Assembly: GCA_900074725.1 (NCBI GenBank)
Contig: LT598457.1
Span: 930,001-994,000, forward strand
Length of the DNA stretch: 64,000 nt
Origin: Lachancea dasiensis
Lineage: Eukaryota > Ascomycota > Saccharomycetes > Saccharomycetales > Saccharomycetaceae
Reading direction: 5' to 3'
In this document: positions 26,650-36,860 of the stretch, in pieces
Numbering within the stretch: the first letter of the stretch is position 1
Layout: the number at the start of each line of letters is the position of its first letter
Notes under the pieces: generated by a model
Database searches by the model: none
Seen by the model: only the letters and a program-made list of their open reading frames with translations
What the model was told of the DNA's origin: nothing
Program-made: the position numbers and the translations under genes

Positions 26650-27687
26650 AGATGGCAGTCCGTCGTAGATACTACGTTCTAAGGTTTGGTAAAGATTTAT
26701 TGCCACCAATACAAATAGCAGTAAATTCGGAAACTGGCTATTTGTATATCTTATCCGCTATCGTCCAATTTGCAAGACTCATTAAAGTCAACACCGGTTC
26801 CGGCGCTTTTTTTTTTTTTGACGCAGCGTAGAGAACCGTGTTCGTTTGACTCCTCGTGACCACACTTAAGCGGGAGCGCATGATCGAGCGACGAGAAGCT
26901 GATCGGTCAGAAGCCGTGGCACTTGGGCGGCGCAGCACTGTAGACTCTAGAGCAGGAAAGCAGTTCGTTAGAGAGTATTGAAAGGTTTGTAGTGGCCGAC
27001 AAAGTCCGAAGAAAGCCACTTTCTTCCTTTCCCAAACAGTTATTATTAACGTCACGTTGTGCCTAAACTTAACGCCATAATGAGTTGACACATATTGGCA
27101 CATTGACAGCAGTGCTCTGTGAACATGCTGATTACTGTAAATGGACCATCTTCGGAAGTGATCAGGAGAGTCCATGTAAAGGAAGGGAGGGATGTGGTTT
27201 GCTGCCAGTGAGGTAGCCTTTTGTTGCAGGAAAAAGTGTAGCAAAACTACCGAGTTCTTCGTACCTACATTGTTCAATCTGTGTGATAGATTCTTCGTTT
27301 ACCGTCAACTATAGCCTTTTAGAGATATGTCTCGTCCGCTTCTAGGCGTTAAAATTAGTCAGTTGAAACATCAATACTTCTTGCGGCCCTTCTTTGCTTC
27401 AATTTTAGCGCGTCACCAAATGAGAGACTCATGTTCATGATATTTTGCGTTAGTACAATACAGTATAGAATAGCGCTACAGGTATTATGATTAAATATCT
27501 ACGCCGAAGGTATTCTTTCGTTGCGCTCATTTGCTTATGGCCTTTACTTCGCGAAACGGTGGGCGGTTAAGTAGAAAGATAAGTACGGTTATCACCATAT
27601 ATAAGCTTCACTTATTCCGTATGTAGTTATATAGACGACCTTCCATGCTAACGAACTCTCATATGTCCACAATCTTCCCAAGCAGCT
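26650..27687. other. Intergenic: OAC1 promoter region and DGR2 3' side (about 1 kb)
   Basis: A long gap between two minus-strand genes. It holds the Leu3-type site (26794-26803) and a run of about 13 T (from about 26807). An ATG-initiated 145-codon minus-strand ORF (26738-27175) spans both and has no recognisable similarity. The distal part (27300-27687) shows a TATATAA near 27600 on the plus strand with no gene behind it. I could not identify an RNA gene here. Confidence 0.5.
26794..26803 (-). promoter_or_regulatory. Leu3-type site upstream of OAC1
   Basis: CCGGTTCCGG, an exact match to the Leu3 consensus CCGGNNCCGG, 145 bp before the OAC1 start. Leu3 is activated by alpha-isopropylmalate, a substrate of Oac1, and OAC1 is a known Leu3 target in S. 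cerevisiae. Binding here is inferred. Confidence 0.75.
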
Positions 27688-29952
27688 CTATGGATACCTG
27701 GATTTCACTGGTGGTTCAACAGCACTTTCAGTATTCGGCGACAAACTCTTCAACGATGTAGAACTGCCGATATGTCTGGATTTTGCCAATGTCGAGTGGG
27801 CAACTTTCATGGTGGAAGACAGTAAACTTCCATGGTTGTGCGGAGAGCTGCTGTACGCCTCGATAGGGTTGTTTGGCGTGCCGTGGAAATGCTCAGCTGA
27901 GCACTTCAAGACCTTTTTACGTAAGTTTGTGGATATGTCCGAGCGGAATACTCGAATCACGCCAGAGCTATCTGTGGTAACAATGATAGAACCAATAGCC
28001 TCGATCATTGACGGGAAACGCTGCTCAATTAGCTCTTGCGCCCTTTGGCGCTGTTGCTTTTTTGGTGCTTGGCGTGATTTATCGGCTTGCTCTCGCATGA
28101 TGGCGAAATCTTCATCACTTTCGCTAAGAGCCATAGTAAGTTCGCAAATTAAATCGTCAGATAAAGCTAGTGTTTTTGACGTGTTTAAGGGGCCCACCTC
28201 AATAGTAGTCACAGTGTGATGGTGGGCGTGAAATGCAACGTAACGAGAATTCTTGATGGGGTGATCAGTTTTACCCCTCGTAGGGCACATCTGTGGCCCG
28301 GAACCGTAAGAGTATTTCCCTCGCCCGCTATTTGAGGAGTGATTGCTGCCTATACTTAGGCTTCTTCGAAGTAAACCCCTCAGTGAGCCCGAGTGTGGGT
28401 TTGGCTCTACTTCGAGATAATCGGGTGACTTCGATGGTAGCGAATTAGATTGTAGCTTCCAACAGTAAACCCATTCGTTTTCGCTCGGAGCTAACACGAG
28501 CATTTTTTGTCTGCTTGTCTTCATTAGGTGTGCGCTGATTTGAGAGTTTGTGTTCTCAAAGCCTTTCAAAACCTCCAGCAAACGCCTTTCTTTTATGCTG
28601 AAGACGCGTATCCGGGAATCATTGGAAGTAATTAGAATCCTGAGATCGTGATCTGTTTCCGATGTGAAAAACTCGATCCCCGTTATTTTTGGACCGTTCG
28701 TATGCTTCTTTTTCGCAGTATCTCTAGACGCGTCCTGTACATTGAACGAGGTCACTAATTCGAGCCCTTTTGTGTAGAGAATCGAGACTTCACCATTGAA
28801 AGTACCAATTGCTGTATATTTCCCATCACTCAAGGAGATATCAATAGCAGTTATGATATCACCGCAAGAGTATTCAAACGAAACTTTGTGATCTAAAATC
28901 GACCACAATCTGCATGTGTGATCCAAACATCCACTCAAGAAAAAGCGATCATCAGTTGGATGGAACTTGGCACAAGTCACAAAGTCTGGGTGTGTGAATT
29001 TTTTGATTGCTGTAGGTCGGTCCAGATGCCACAGCCGAGCTGTCTTATCCATCGACGTTGTTAAAATAAAACCGTTCTTCGACCAATCCAAGTCCAAAAT
29101 ATCTTGGGTGTGCTCCTGATAAGTGCGATAAGGGCGTGGATGGAAAACAGGCGCATATAAGCTCATGGCTCGGGATTGTGTGATGTCTGCATCATTCGCT
29201 CCTCTGCCCGTTGAATTTCCCGGCGGTTTGCGAAAGGAAATCTGTTTTGCCTGTGGTGTTGCCGTTGCAACTTGCAAATCGTTACGTTCCAACGGTGATG
29301 CAATAACCTTCCAAATTCGCAATGCACAGTCTTTACCGCCAGTCGCCAAAAATTTGCCGTCCCGACTAAATTTGGTCGCCCAGATAGCACGGGCGTTCTT
29401 TTCGGAGCTGCTTTGGGTAGAGTACGAAGTTCCCGTTGTGATACTGGAATCCCCTCCAGTCACTAGCTCCTGGGCCAAAAACAAGCGCCTAAGTTGTTTA
29501 ATCTTGGTTTGTCTTTTATAGATCCGAAGGTAGTCTGGTTGCTTGAGGTAGTCTTCAAATTGCCCGCGGTCGACACGACCAAAAACCGATCGCAGTGCCA
29601 TATGCAGTGGCGATTGAACCTCCGCAGCAACTTTTCCATTCGATTTTCCCTCTGGAGCCACTGTGTCGGAGAACCCTGTCCCATCGTAAGACGTCTTGGC
29701 AGTGTCGAATGTTACGGGTCTAAGTACTGGCCCATAATCAGCCTTTGAATTGTTGTCCGCGATGTACCTGCTGCCGCTACTCTCGCCACTATTTCTGCTG
29801 TCACGGCTAACTTTATCGTCAGAGTCTACCTCCCGATTAAACAATTCACTGCTCGCACTGGAATCGGAGCTATGTTTGCTTAACCTTTTGGTTAGGCTGA
29901 GATCCTCAGTCGAAGCATCTTCTATCTCAAAGTTAGGCTTTTGAGAAGACAT
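27688..29952 (-). CDS. DGR2: WD40-repeat protein Dgr2/YMR102C
   Basis: Cytosolic WD40 protein of poorly known function; in baker's yeast dgr2 mutants resist 2-deoxyglucose. The 754-residue protein has a Ser-rich N-terminus (about 1-110), then WD repeats beginning at AIWATKFSRDGKFLATGGKD (about 188). These continue through ILDLDWSKNGFILTTSMDKT, FVTCAKFHPTDDRFFLSGCL and further degenerate repeats to about 650, with a Ser-rich tail. This domain order matches WDR44-type proteins. The single gene corresponds to the pair DGR2 (YKL121W) and YMR102C. Divergent from SRP21, 256 bp apart. Confidence 0.9.
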   Translation of the reverse strand: MSSQKPNFEIEDASTEDLSLTKRLSKHSSDSSASSELFNREVDSDDKVSRDSRNSGESSGSRYIADNNSKADYGPVLRPVTFDTAKTSYDGTGFSDTVAPEGKSNGKVAAEVQSPLHMALRSVFGRVDRGQFEDYLKQPDYLRIYKRQTKIKQLRRLFLAQELVTGGDSSITTGTSYSTQSSSEKNARAIWATKFSRDGKFLATGGKDCALRIWKVIASPLERNDLQVATATPQAKQISFRKPPGNSTGRGANDADITQSRAMSLYAPVFHPRPYRTYQEHTQDILDLDWSKNGFILTTSMDKTARLWHLDRPTAIKKFTHPDFVTCAKFHPTDDRFFLSGCLDHTCRLWSILDHKVSFEYSCGDIITAIDISLSDGKYTAIGTFNGEVSILYTKGLELVTSFNVQDASRDTAKKKHTNGPKITGIEFFTSETDHDLRILITSNDSRIRVFSIKERRLLEVLKGFENTNSQISAHLMKTSRQKMLVLAPSENEWVYCWKLQSNSLPSKSPDYLEVEPNPHSGSLRGLLRRSLSIGSNHSSNSGRGKYSYGSGPQMCPTRGKTDHPIKNSRYVAFHAHHHTVTTIEVGPLNTSKTLALSDDLICELTMALSESDEDFAIMREQADKSRQAPKKQQRQRAQELIEQRFPSMIEAIGSIIVTTDSSGVIRVFRSDISTNLRKKVLKCSAEHFHGTPNNPIEAYSSSPHNHGSLLSSTMKVAHSTLAKSRHIGSSTSLKSLSPNTESAVEPPVKSRYP

Positions 29953-30208
29953 TCGAGTCTCAGATAGTCGTTGAAATCAAGTCAAATCGGCCCGCCCAGT
30001 CTGCTTTTTTAGTGTGGTTAATTGAAAGGGTGTTCGTTCCCATCTCTACGGGTTCAATTTTCTAGTAGAATAATAAAATGAAGATTGAAAATCATCGGTG
30101 GCCTTCAACTGTACAGCATTTTAAACAACTTATAGAGGCTCACATCAATCTTTTCCTGGAGCGGAGAACTATTCATTGGTTATCTAAACGTCCGTTTGAC
30201 CCTTCGCA

Positions 30209-30607
30209 ATGTCATCAGATCGTTTGGACAGTTACATTACTAGTTCGATAGCGCTGCTTGAAGCGAATCCATCATCGACGCTAGTGAGCGTCAAGTACCA
30301 GAGCGGAGCTAAGGCTGGGAAGGTAAGCTTCAGCACAAGTAACCCGAATCTCTTGGCAAATCACAAGTATAGCACTTCCAAATCTAAAGACGTCTCGAGG
30401 CTGTTAAGTGCACTTGGACCGCGGGGCGTGTCCTTAATGCCCGGTAAGGTAGCCAAGAAGCGTAAAAGCAAAAACTCCAAGTTAGCATCTGTCATTGACG
30501 TGAACGGCATGAGCTCTTTGATGGCCAACGTGGACATCCCGGAGGCCATCGAAGAGGCTCCACAACCCAAGGTAGGGAAGAAAAAGAAGAAAAATAAGAA
30601 GCGCTAG
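30209..30607 (+). CDS. SRP21: Signal recognition particle subunit Srp21
   Basis: Fungal SRP subunit related to SRP9, binding the Alu domain of the SRP RNA. 132 residues. It starts with an SRP9-like fold (LDSYITSSIALLEANPS, then KVSFSTSNPN), followed by KSKDVSRLLSALGPRGVS, which is strongly conserved with YKL122C. The end is a lysine-rich tail (KVGKKKKKNKKR). Shorter than the baker's-yeast protein (167 aa) through a shorter low-complexity C-terminal region. Convergent with SSH4. Confidence 0.94.
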   Translation: MSSDRLDSYITSSIALLEANPSSTLVSVKYQSGAKAGKVSFSTSNPNLLANHKYSTSKSKDVSRLLSALGPRGVSLMPGKVAKKRKSKNSKLASVIDVNGMSSLMANVDIPEAIEEAPQPKVGKKKKKNKKR

Positions 30608-30807
30608 TGTAGACGCTTGGGTATGCACAGTACGCCTTTTAAAACCAACCCTTTTAAATATTAAAAACGAAATTCTAAGTTAAATCCTAATATCCTCCCT
30701 GTTAGTTATCCTTTTGATAATGGCAGGCCACCCTGGGCCAGCCGCCCGTGTGTTTTTTATACATAAGAGTATAGGTAATGACCGGAGAGCGATTGGAACT
30801 ATCCCTT

Positions 30808-32475
30808 TCACCTATTTCCTCGCCTCACTCCACGCTTTCCGCGTTTCTTGCGATGCCGTTTCTTGCCGTTTTTGGATTTCGGTTCACTTGTGCTACTATT
30901 TTGCCTGTCGTTTGAGGAGCCACGCTCGTGTCCTTCATATTCAGCAGAACTGGGCTCGCCGTCCTGCACGGTGATTGAAGTGCTGGTCATCGGTGCCAGT
31001 TCGTCACTCGGGTATTTGGGTGGCAGTTCTTCGCCCTTTTGCAACACCACATCCTTTTTTATTTCGTCTCCATTGTAGGATGGTGGAATACCAATGTCTC
31101 CGAAAACACTTCCAAATGCATATTTTTTGACGTTAGCCTCCACATACACAAAGCCCAGCTGGCCGAGATTGACGTGCAATTCGATCTCATCAGACGATAA
31201 GTCTGCTTCTGACGGATCGTGAATTGTTTCCAACTGTTCGTTAATCGCGCGGGGAGCCTTAAGATCCAAGTCGCTGGCCAAAATTCTTTCCCGCAGAGAT
31301 ACGTTGTCACAGTCTTCAAGCAATCCCTCTCGGGTGTACGTCCTCGTGTAGGCTGCGTTCATAGCCCCAACTCCAATGAATAGATCAATATCCACGTTAT
31401 GTGTCAGATCCATGAGTTTTTTCCCATTGTGTGTGATGAAGATTGCACCGGTTCTGTAGCGGTAGCCAAATCCAATTACATCACCTTCTTGTAATTTCGG
31501 CAGTAAAGTGTTGGCATAGAAAGGATTGTTCATGCGAAGCTTTCCCGTAGACTCGTAAGCTATGGAGAATTGAGAAGCTCCAGGAAGGCGGAAGTATGGG
31601 TAGGGGCACGTAACGAGGCCGCAGCTAAATATGGAGTTCGGTTTGCGAGGAAACTTGAAAACTTTCACTTCGAAATAGACAGCGTCCTTTTTATTGTGCG
31701 GAAGAGGGTAGTTCATGATTGTAGATGCACTTTTATTAAACTTGGTGAACAGGATATCGAGCTTATCCTGAATGATAAAACTGGGCAGAAAGTTACCAAA
31801 TTGGTCGACATTATCATTGATGGAGGGCAAAAAATAGTAGCTTTGTATCCCACGGTCCTTTATGAACTGCTTGTCGCTTGCGTTTGTGTAGGTGCCAAAT
31901 TCTTTGACGTTAGGCGGACACACTTTCTGAAACTCTTGAGCACGCCGATAAAGTTCGACTTCGAACCGCGACATCCGGGGCAGTTCCACAGCTTCTTGTT
32001 CCAGAAGCGCCTGGCTGTCGTCGAATTGGCCTGGAGTGAGGAACGAGCCGTCTAGTAGTACCAAACTGCGCTTTTTGCGAAATAGGTTGGGCATTGCTGA
32101 CGCCACTTCTTCATCATATTCAGTTTCGTCCGCACTGCAGAAAGTCACGTACACAGCCACTACTATGAGCATCACCATCAGTACGGCAAATGTGACCGAT
32201 AGACTGATTAAGAACACGAAACTGATGGCCTCTCCGTCTTGATCCCGCATCGGGGGTTCAAAAAGCGACTTTACGGAAAAGTTAAACCCACTTTGAGTAT
32301 TTGATACAGGATTGAGCATTGTCCAGGATACTGATGCGACCACTAGACCAACAATAAGGTGGCGGGAAATAGTGCTATTGGTGCAGTTACCATCATCATT
32401 CCAATATAAGCAGCTTGACGTCTGGGAGAGGTGAGGTGATAGTGATTGCACTTGTGGATCCCTTTGTACGGACAT
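30808..32475 (-). CDS. SSH4: Rsp5 adaptor Ssh4 (SPRY-domain membrane protein)
   Basis: Endosome/vacuole membrane adaptor that recruits the Rsp5 ubiquitin ligase to sort membrane cargo. 555 residues. Hydrophobic segments at about 40-54 and 86-112 (the main span, ISFVFLISLSVTFAV...) precede a SPRY domain (about 200-375, including YFEVKVF, SIAYESTGKLRMN and VIGFGYRYRTGAIFITHNG). Two PPxY motifs for the Rsp5 WW domains are present: PPSY (464-467) and PPKY (485-488). The C-terminus is very basic (KKRHRKKRGKRG). EAR1 is the S. cerevisiae paralogue; neighbours here (SRP21, DGR2) indicate YKL124W. Confidence 0.92.
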   Translation of the reverse strand: MSVQRDPQVQSLSPHLSQTSSCLYWNDDGNCTNSTISRHLIVGLVVASVSWTMLNPVSNTQSGFNFSVKSLFEPPMRDQDGEAISFVFLISLSVTFAVLMVMLIVVAVYVTFCSADETEYDEEVASAMPNLFRKKRSLVLLDGSFLTPGQFDDSQALLEQEAVELPRMSRFEVELYRRAQEFQKVCPPNVKEFGTYTNASDKQFIKDRGIQSYYFLPSINDNVDQFGNFLPSFIIQDKLDILFTKFNKSASTIMNYPLPHNKKDAVYFEVKVFKFPRKPNSIFSCGLVTCPYPYFRLPGASQFSIAYESTGKLRMNNPFYANTLLPKLQEGDVIGFGYRYRTGAIFITHNGKKLMDLTHNVDIDLFIGVGAMNAAYTRTYTREGLLEDCDNVSLRERILASDLDLKAPRAINEQLETIHDPSEADLSSDEIELHVNLGQLGFVYVEANVKKYAFGSVFGDIGIPPSYNGDEIKKDVVLQKGEELPPKYPSDELAPMTSTSITVQDGEPSSAEYEGHERGSSNDRQNSSTSEPKSKNGKKRHRKKRGKRGVRRGNR

Positions 32476-32869
32476 ACTGAGTAAATGCTCAAATTCCAGT
32501 CAAATAATCGACAGAGAGCAGAGCAGAGCAATGGATTATGATACTGCTGAGATTTTTCTAGTGGTCAGAAAATTAATCATTGTGATCATTCGCTTGGGAG
32601 GGCAGTTTCAATGAGCCTGAGCGACTTCCAGGTTTCGAAATCCATTCATACACACCCACTCTCTACGTGCTGATAAATTTTGCCCCACCAGTTCAATCGG
32701 CCATAGTGCTCTAAGATTGCTGCCATACCGCTCTTCTACCAGCCTCTTTACAGCCTGGCGAAAAGACCTCCACGCCACGCAACTACAAAAGTGATAACCT
32801 TAATCTAATAGCACGTGTTTTCTTGCACTGAATGAGATGGCCTCTCCAAAGGGAGACTAATAACAACAT
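32476..32869. other. Intergenic: SSH4 promoter and tRNA-Ala 5' flank
   Basis: About 390 bp. One CACGTG E-box lies near 32813, 60 bp before the tRNA. No LTR or transposon remnant was seen beside the tRNA, although such sites are common insertion targets. Confidence 0.5.
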
Positions 32870-32942
32870 GGGCGTGTGGCGTAGTTGGTAGCGCGCTCCC
32901 TTAGCATGGGAGAGGTCATCGGTTCGACTCCGGTCTCGTCCA
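32870..32942 (+). tRNA. tA(AGC): tRNA-Ala (AGC anticodon)
   Basis: A 73-nt intronless tRNA gene. The acceptor GGGCGTG pairs with CTCGTCC and keeps the G3-U70 pair that identifies alanine tRNAs; discriminator A. The anticodon arm is CTCCC-TTAGCAT-GGGAG with AGC at 32903-32905, and the T arm contains GGTTCGACTCC. A T-run terminator follows (from about 32945). Nearly the same as the S. cerevisiae gene. Confidence 0.97.
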
Positions 32943-33286
32943 TAATTTTTTGGTGCAGTATTTATGAACAACCGTCTTGCGAGCAGTCTGCTAAAGACAA
33001 GAGAATTTTACGAAGAGCTGTCTATGCTCCGTTGGCTACATGTTGGATGACGGTTTACACCGTCTTCCTCAGTGTAAAATCAAAGACTGATTGAGCGACT
33101 ATTCAGCGTATGTCGTTTCTAGCGGTTTCTAGAAAATTCTTGGGTCATGTTCGACGTCCGTTCTAATTACATTAATCGCTATATAAAGCGCAATAGCATA
33201 AAGGGTTATAGGTCTATTACCAGTTGAAAACGTCTGGCACACACGGCAGAGTGTTATAACAATCACCATCTTCATACTATTCAATA
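32943..33286. other. Intergenic: tRNA-Ala 3' flank and SBA1 promoter
   Basis: About 344 bp. It holds a three-unit heat-shock element (33127-33139) and a TATATAAA box (33180-33187), 99 bp before the SBA1 start. Confidence 0.65.
33127..33139 (+). promoter_or_regulatory. Heat-shock element upstream of SBA1
   Basis: TTC-TA-GAA-AA-TTC: three perfect alternating nGAAn units, 147 bp before the SBA1 ATG and 40 bp before its TATA box. Three contiguous units are the minimum for an Hsf1 trimer. Function is inferred. Confidence 0.75.
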
Positions 33287-33808
33287 ATGTCTTTAACTCC
33301 TGAAGTTTTGTGGGCGCAAAGATCCAGCGAATCGGACCAAGAACGCAATTACCTATTAGTGACCATTTTGATTCCAGATTGTGAGGAACCTAAGCTTGAA
33401 CTAAAGTCGTCTTATTTGGAGTTCAAAGCCAGGTCTCCAGGCCATGTTGGTGACGAAGAAGAGCACAAGTATCAATTGCACATCGATTTTTTCAAAGAGA
33501 TTGACGTGGATAAGTCGCTGAGTAGAGTGGCCAACGGCAGAGATTACTTCCTAAAGCTGTACAAGAAAGACTTAGATGCCGAATTCTGGCCCCGTTTGAC
33601 TAAGGAGAAACTCAAGTACCACTTCATCAAGACCGACTTCAACAAGTGGGTCGACGAGGATGAACAGGAAGAAGCGCAAGAGGAGGACCACGGGTTCCAA
33701 GGCGGTCAAGCCGCGCAGGCCGCAGCTTTGCAGGAGCTACTCAAAAACGGAGGGGGTCAGGGCTTAGAAGGTCTCGAGGGTTTGGGAGCCGGCTCAGGAG
33801 CCATCTGA
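33287..33808 (+). CDS. SBA1: Hsp90 co-chaperone p23 (Sba1)
   Basis: Binds and stabilises ATP-bound Hsp90 and slows its ATPase. 173 residues. The CS/p23 beta-sandwich covers residues 1-125 with WAQRSSESDQERNYLLVT, DYFLKLYKKDLDAEFWPRLTKEK and the C-terminal KTDFNKWVDEDEQ. The tail is acidic then Gln/Gly-rich (KNGGGQGLEGLEGLGAG). It is shorter than S. cerevisiae Sba1 (216 aa) because the GG-MDFSQMM repeats and acidic end are missing. A heat-shock element upstream fits stress control. Convergent with the epimerase gene. Confidence 0.96.
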   Translation: MSLTPEVLWAQRSSESDQERNYLLVTILIPDCEEPKLELKSSYLEFKARSPGHVGDEEEHKYQLHIDFFKEIDVDKSLSRVANGRDYFLKLYKKDLDAEFWPRLTKEKLKYHFIKTDFNKWVDEDEQEEAQEEDHGFQGGQAAQAAALQELLKNGGGQGLEGLEGLGAGSGAI

Positions 33809-33953
33809 TGGCATGGTCCGGAATCCTACTCTCTCACACATTCACAGTGTGAAGTGTATAAAAAACGTAATTCAATTGCATATAATACGTCTACCTAGTG
33901 TGTTTCGTCTCCAAAACGTGCAAAGTCGACAAGACTGCACGAGAGTCGCTCTT

Positions 33954-34847
<894 letters not shown>

Positions 34848-35101
34848 TCAAATGTGTATGAACCTCAAGTTTACGCAGTTATTCACTGTTTCCTTACTTC
34901 ATGTATGATTTATAGTGGATGTATTTACTCCACTAATTGTACTATTACTATTACATATGATATGAGAAGTGTAATCGCACGTCTGGTATGATCTTTGAAG
35001 CGAAAACCGCTAATGCGATCGATCTGATGGCAAGACAATACTGCATGATAATAGTAGGCTGATGTTGCGTTAAACCGTTTGAATCCAATAGGGCAACTTC
35101 G

Positions 35102-36670
35102 TCATGCAGCAAATTTGAGAGTGTTAACAGTATCGTTCACGTATGAGTTTTCGTAGATCTGTTGAATGTTCCACCGGAGATTTTTCCGACTCAAGCAGCC
35201 TTCGACGATCTGTTTGGAGGGTAGATTATCCGCGTCTGCCATCTTCAGCCACCGCCACTCGAACCGCGATATTCTGTGGGCCACGGAACTTCTCCTTTGC
35301 CTTTTTCCGGGTATAGGTGACGGCAGAGGATCAAATGGCAACCTTTCTTCGAGTAATGCATATAGAATAACGCCCAGGGCCCATGTGTCACTAAGACGTC
35401 CATCGTATGGCACTCCCATGAGAATTTCAGGGGAAACATAGTCCTCGGAACCACATCGCGTGGTGCACAATTCATCAGGCTGGATACGGCGACATAAACC
35501 GAAATCGGCTAGCTCGACAATGTGATGCGAGGCCAGTAATCCTTGCTCGTTCATGACTATTAGCCGGTCGAAGGGATATTTGAGCAAGACGTTCTCTAAT
35601 TTTAAGTCCCGATGAACCACCAACTTTTCGTGCAGATATTTGACCGCTAAAGTCAGCTCAGTAAAAATTCTTCGCAGTAGCCAGGCCGGCATCACTTTCT
35701 GACTGGCCATTTCGAAGAGGTCACCACCTGCACAATAAGACATTATCATATCACAAGGCGGGAGCACACCAGTCGCGTCTCCCGAACTCAATGGTCTCGA
35801 GCTGTTGACGAAGGTGAGATCATTAATAGCGACTAAATCGATGATACAAGGATGCGATATGCCCACCAACGCTTCAATTTCTCGCGTAAGGGAGCGCTCT
35901 ACACGAGATAAAACTTCGCGGTACTTCGGTGACTTCGGAGACACCGAAGTCACCAATGGTTCCGGATATTTGACATGTTTGACAGCAAATTCTTTGACAT
36001 CCGTGGGCCTGGAGTCCACTGCCTCGTAGAGGAATACATCACTGAAATTTCCGACGCCAACCTGTTTTACTTTCCGCAATTTCAGTGTCTCAGGCCCATC
36101 ATGTATTAAATACGCGGTGAGGTACTCGTCGGTGCTTGGGCTCAAAGAATCTGGAGTGTGCGACTCCGGTATGTTCGAAAGCGATGGCACGTCCACAGTG
36201 TGCAAAGTCCGATCTACTCCTGACAGGGATGCAATTCTTTGTGATCGACTACTAGCAGTCGCTAGAGCCAGTGCACTATGTGGAGGATATTCCGATGACA
36301 TGCGTTGCATGTCCTCCAACACGTTAGAACGATTGAATGTCTCCACTGGCGGTGATTTCAAGGAACCGTAGCTTTTCTTAGGACGACCGCCATTCGTTGG
36401 CGGTAAGCTCGGCGCAGCATTGGGTGCGCTAGATTCCAACGGCGATCTGGTAGCCATGTTTGGAGAGGAAGGGGTGTAAACAAGCGGCGTGGGCAACATG
36501 CTCATTTCCCCTGAAGTGAATTGCTGAATTTCGAGCTTTGGTGGCGTAGAAGGGGAGTCTTTTTCATTTTCTGTAGCCGGATTCTCTGCCCACGGTGGGA
36601 ACTCATGTTGCGTCAGCTTTGGAGCTTGCAAAAAGTGCTGGTAAATGTGATGTGATTCCTTTTCCGCCAT
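35102..36670 (-). CDS. PRR1: Serine/threonine protein kinase Prr1
   Basis: Kinase linked to pheromone response and to stress and glucose signalling in baker's yeast. The ATG at 36670 gives 522 residues (518 in S. cerevisiae); the three-codon upstream extension has no ATG. The N-terminal 190 residues are Pro/Ser-rich and probably disordered. The kinase domain (about 200-510) shows VGVGNFSDVFLYEA (P-loop), FAVKHVKYPEP (Lys), VHRDLKLENVLL, LADFGLCRR, and SEDYVSPEILMGVPYDGRLSDTWALG in two conserved blocks. The activation segment has RCGSEDY instead of CGTPEY, as in the NPR/HAL-related fungal kinases. Synteny with APN1 and RAD27 selects YKL116C. Confidence 0.92.
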   Translation of the reverse strand: MAEKESHHIYQHFLQAPKLTQHEFPPWAENPATENEKDSPSTPPKLEIQQFTSGEMSMLPTPLVYTPSSPNMATRSPLESSAPNAAPSLPPTNGGRPKKSYGSLKSPPVETFNRSNVLEDMQRMSSEYPPHSALALATASSRSQRIASLSGVDRTLHTVDVPSLSNIPESHTPDSLSPSTDEYLTAYLIHDGPETLKLRKVKQVGVGNFSDVFLYEAVDSRPTDVKEFAVKHVKYPEPLVTSVSPKSPKYREVLSRVERSLTREIEALVGISHPCIIDLVAINDLTFVNSSRPLSSGDATGVLPPCDMIMSYCAGGDLFEMASQKVMPAWLLRRIFTELTLAVKYLHEKLVVHRDLKLENVLLKYPFDRLIVMNEQGLLASHHIVELADFGLCRRIQPDELCTTRCGSEDYVSPEILMGVPYDGRLSDTWALGVILYALLEERLPFDPLPSPIPGKRQRRSSVAHRISRFEWRWLKMADADNLPSKQIVEGCLSRKNLRWNIQQIYENSYVNDTVNTLKFAA

Positions 36671-36860
36671 ATCTTCCACAATTCAACGTAGACTTATCAA
36701 AAAGCTTATCGATCCAGTCCTTGGGACCTTTTGACCTCGAATCTGTTATCTAAGATGCTGGTAAATAACTAATCGTTATGACATATAATCTTCCCTTCTT
36801 ATTCGAACTATCGTCACTTTGTACGTATCCATTGACACTTAATGCTCACGTAGAGGTCAA

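Noticed and set aside
27590-27687. TATATAA near 27600 as a promoter of a plus-strand gene
   Set aside because: The sequence behind it runs into the antisense of DGR2 with no start-to-stop frame of note and no RNA motif.
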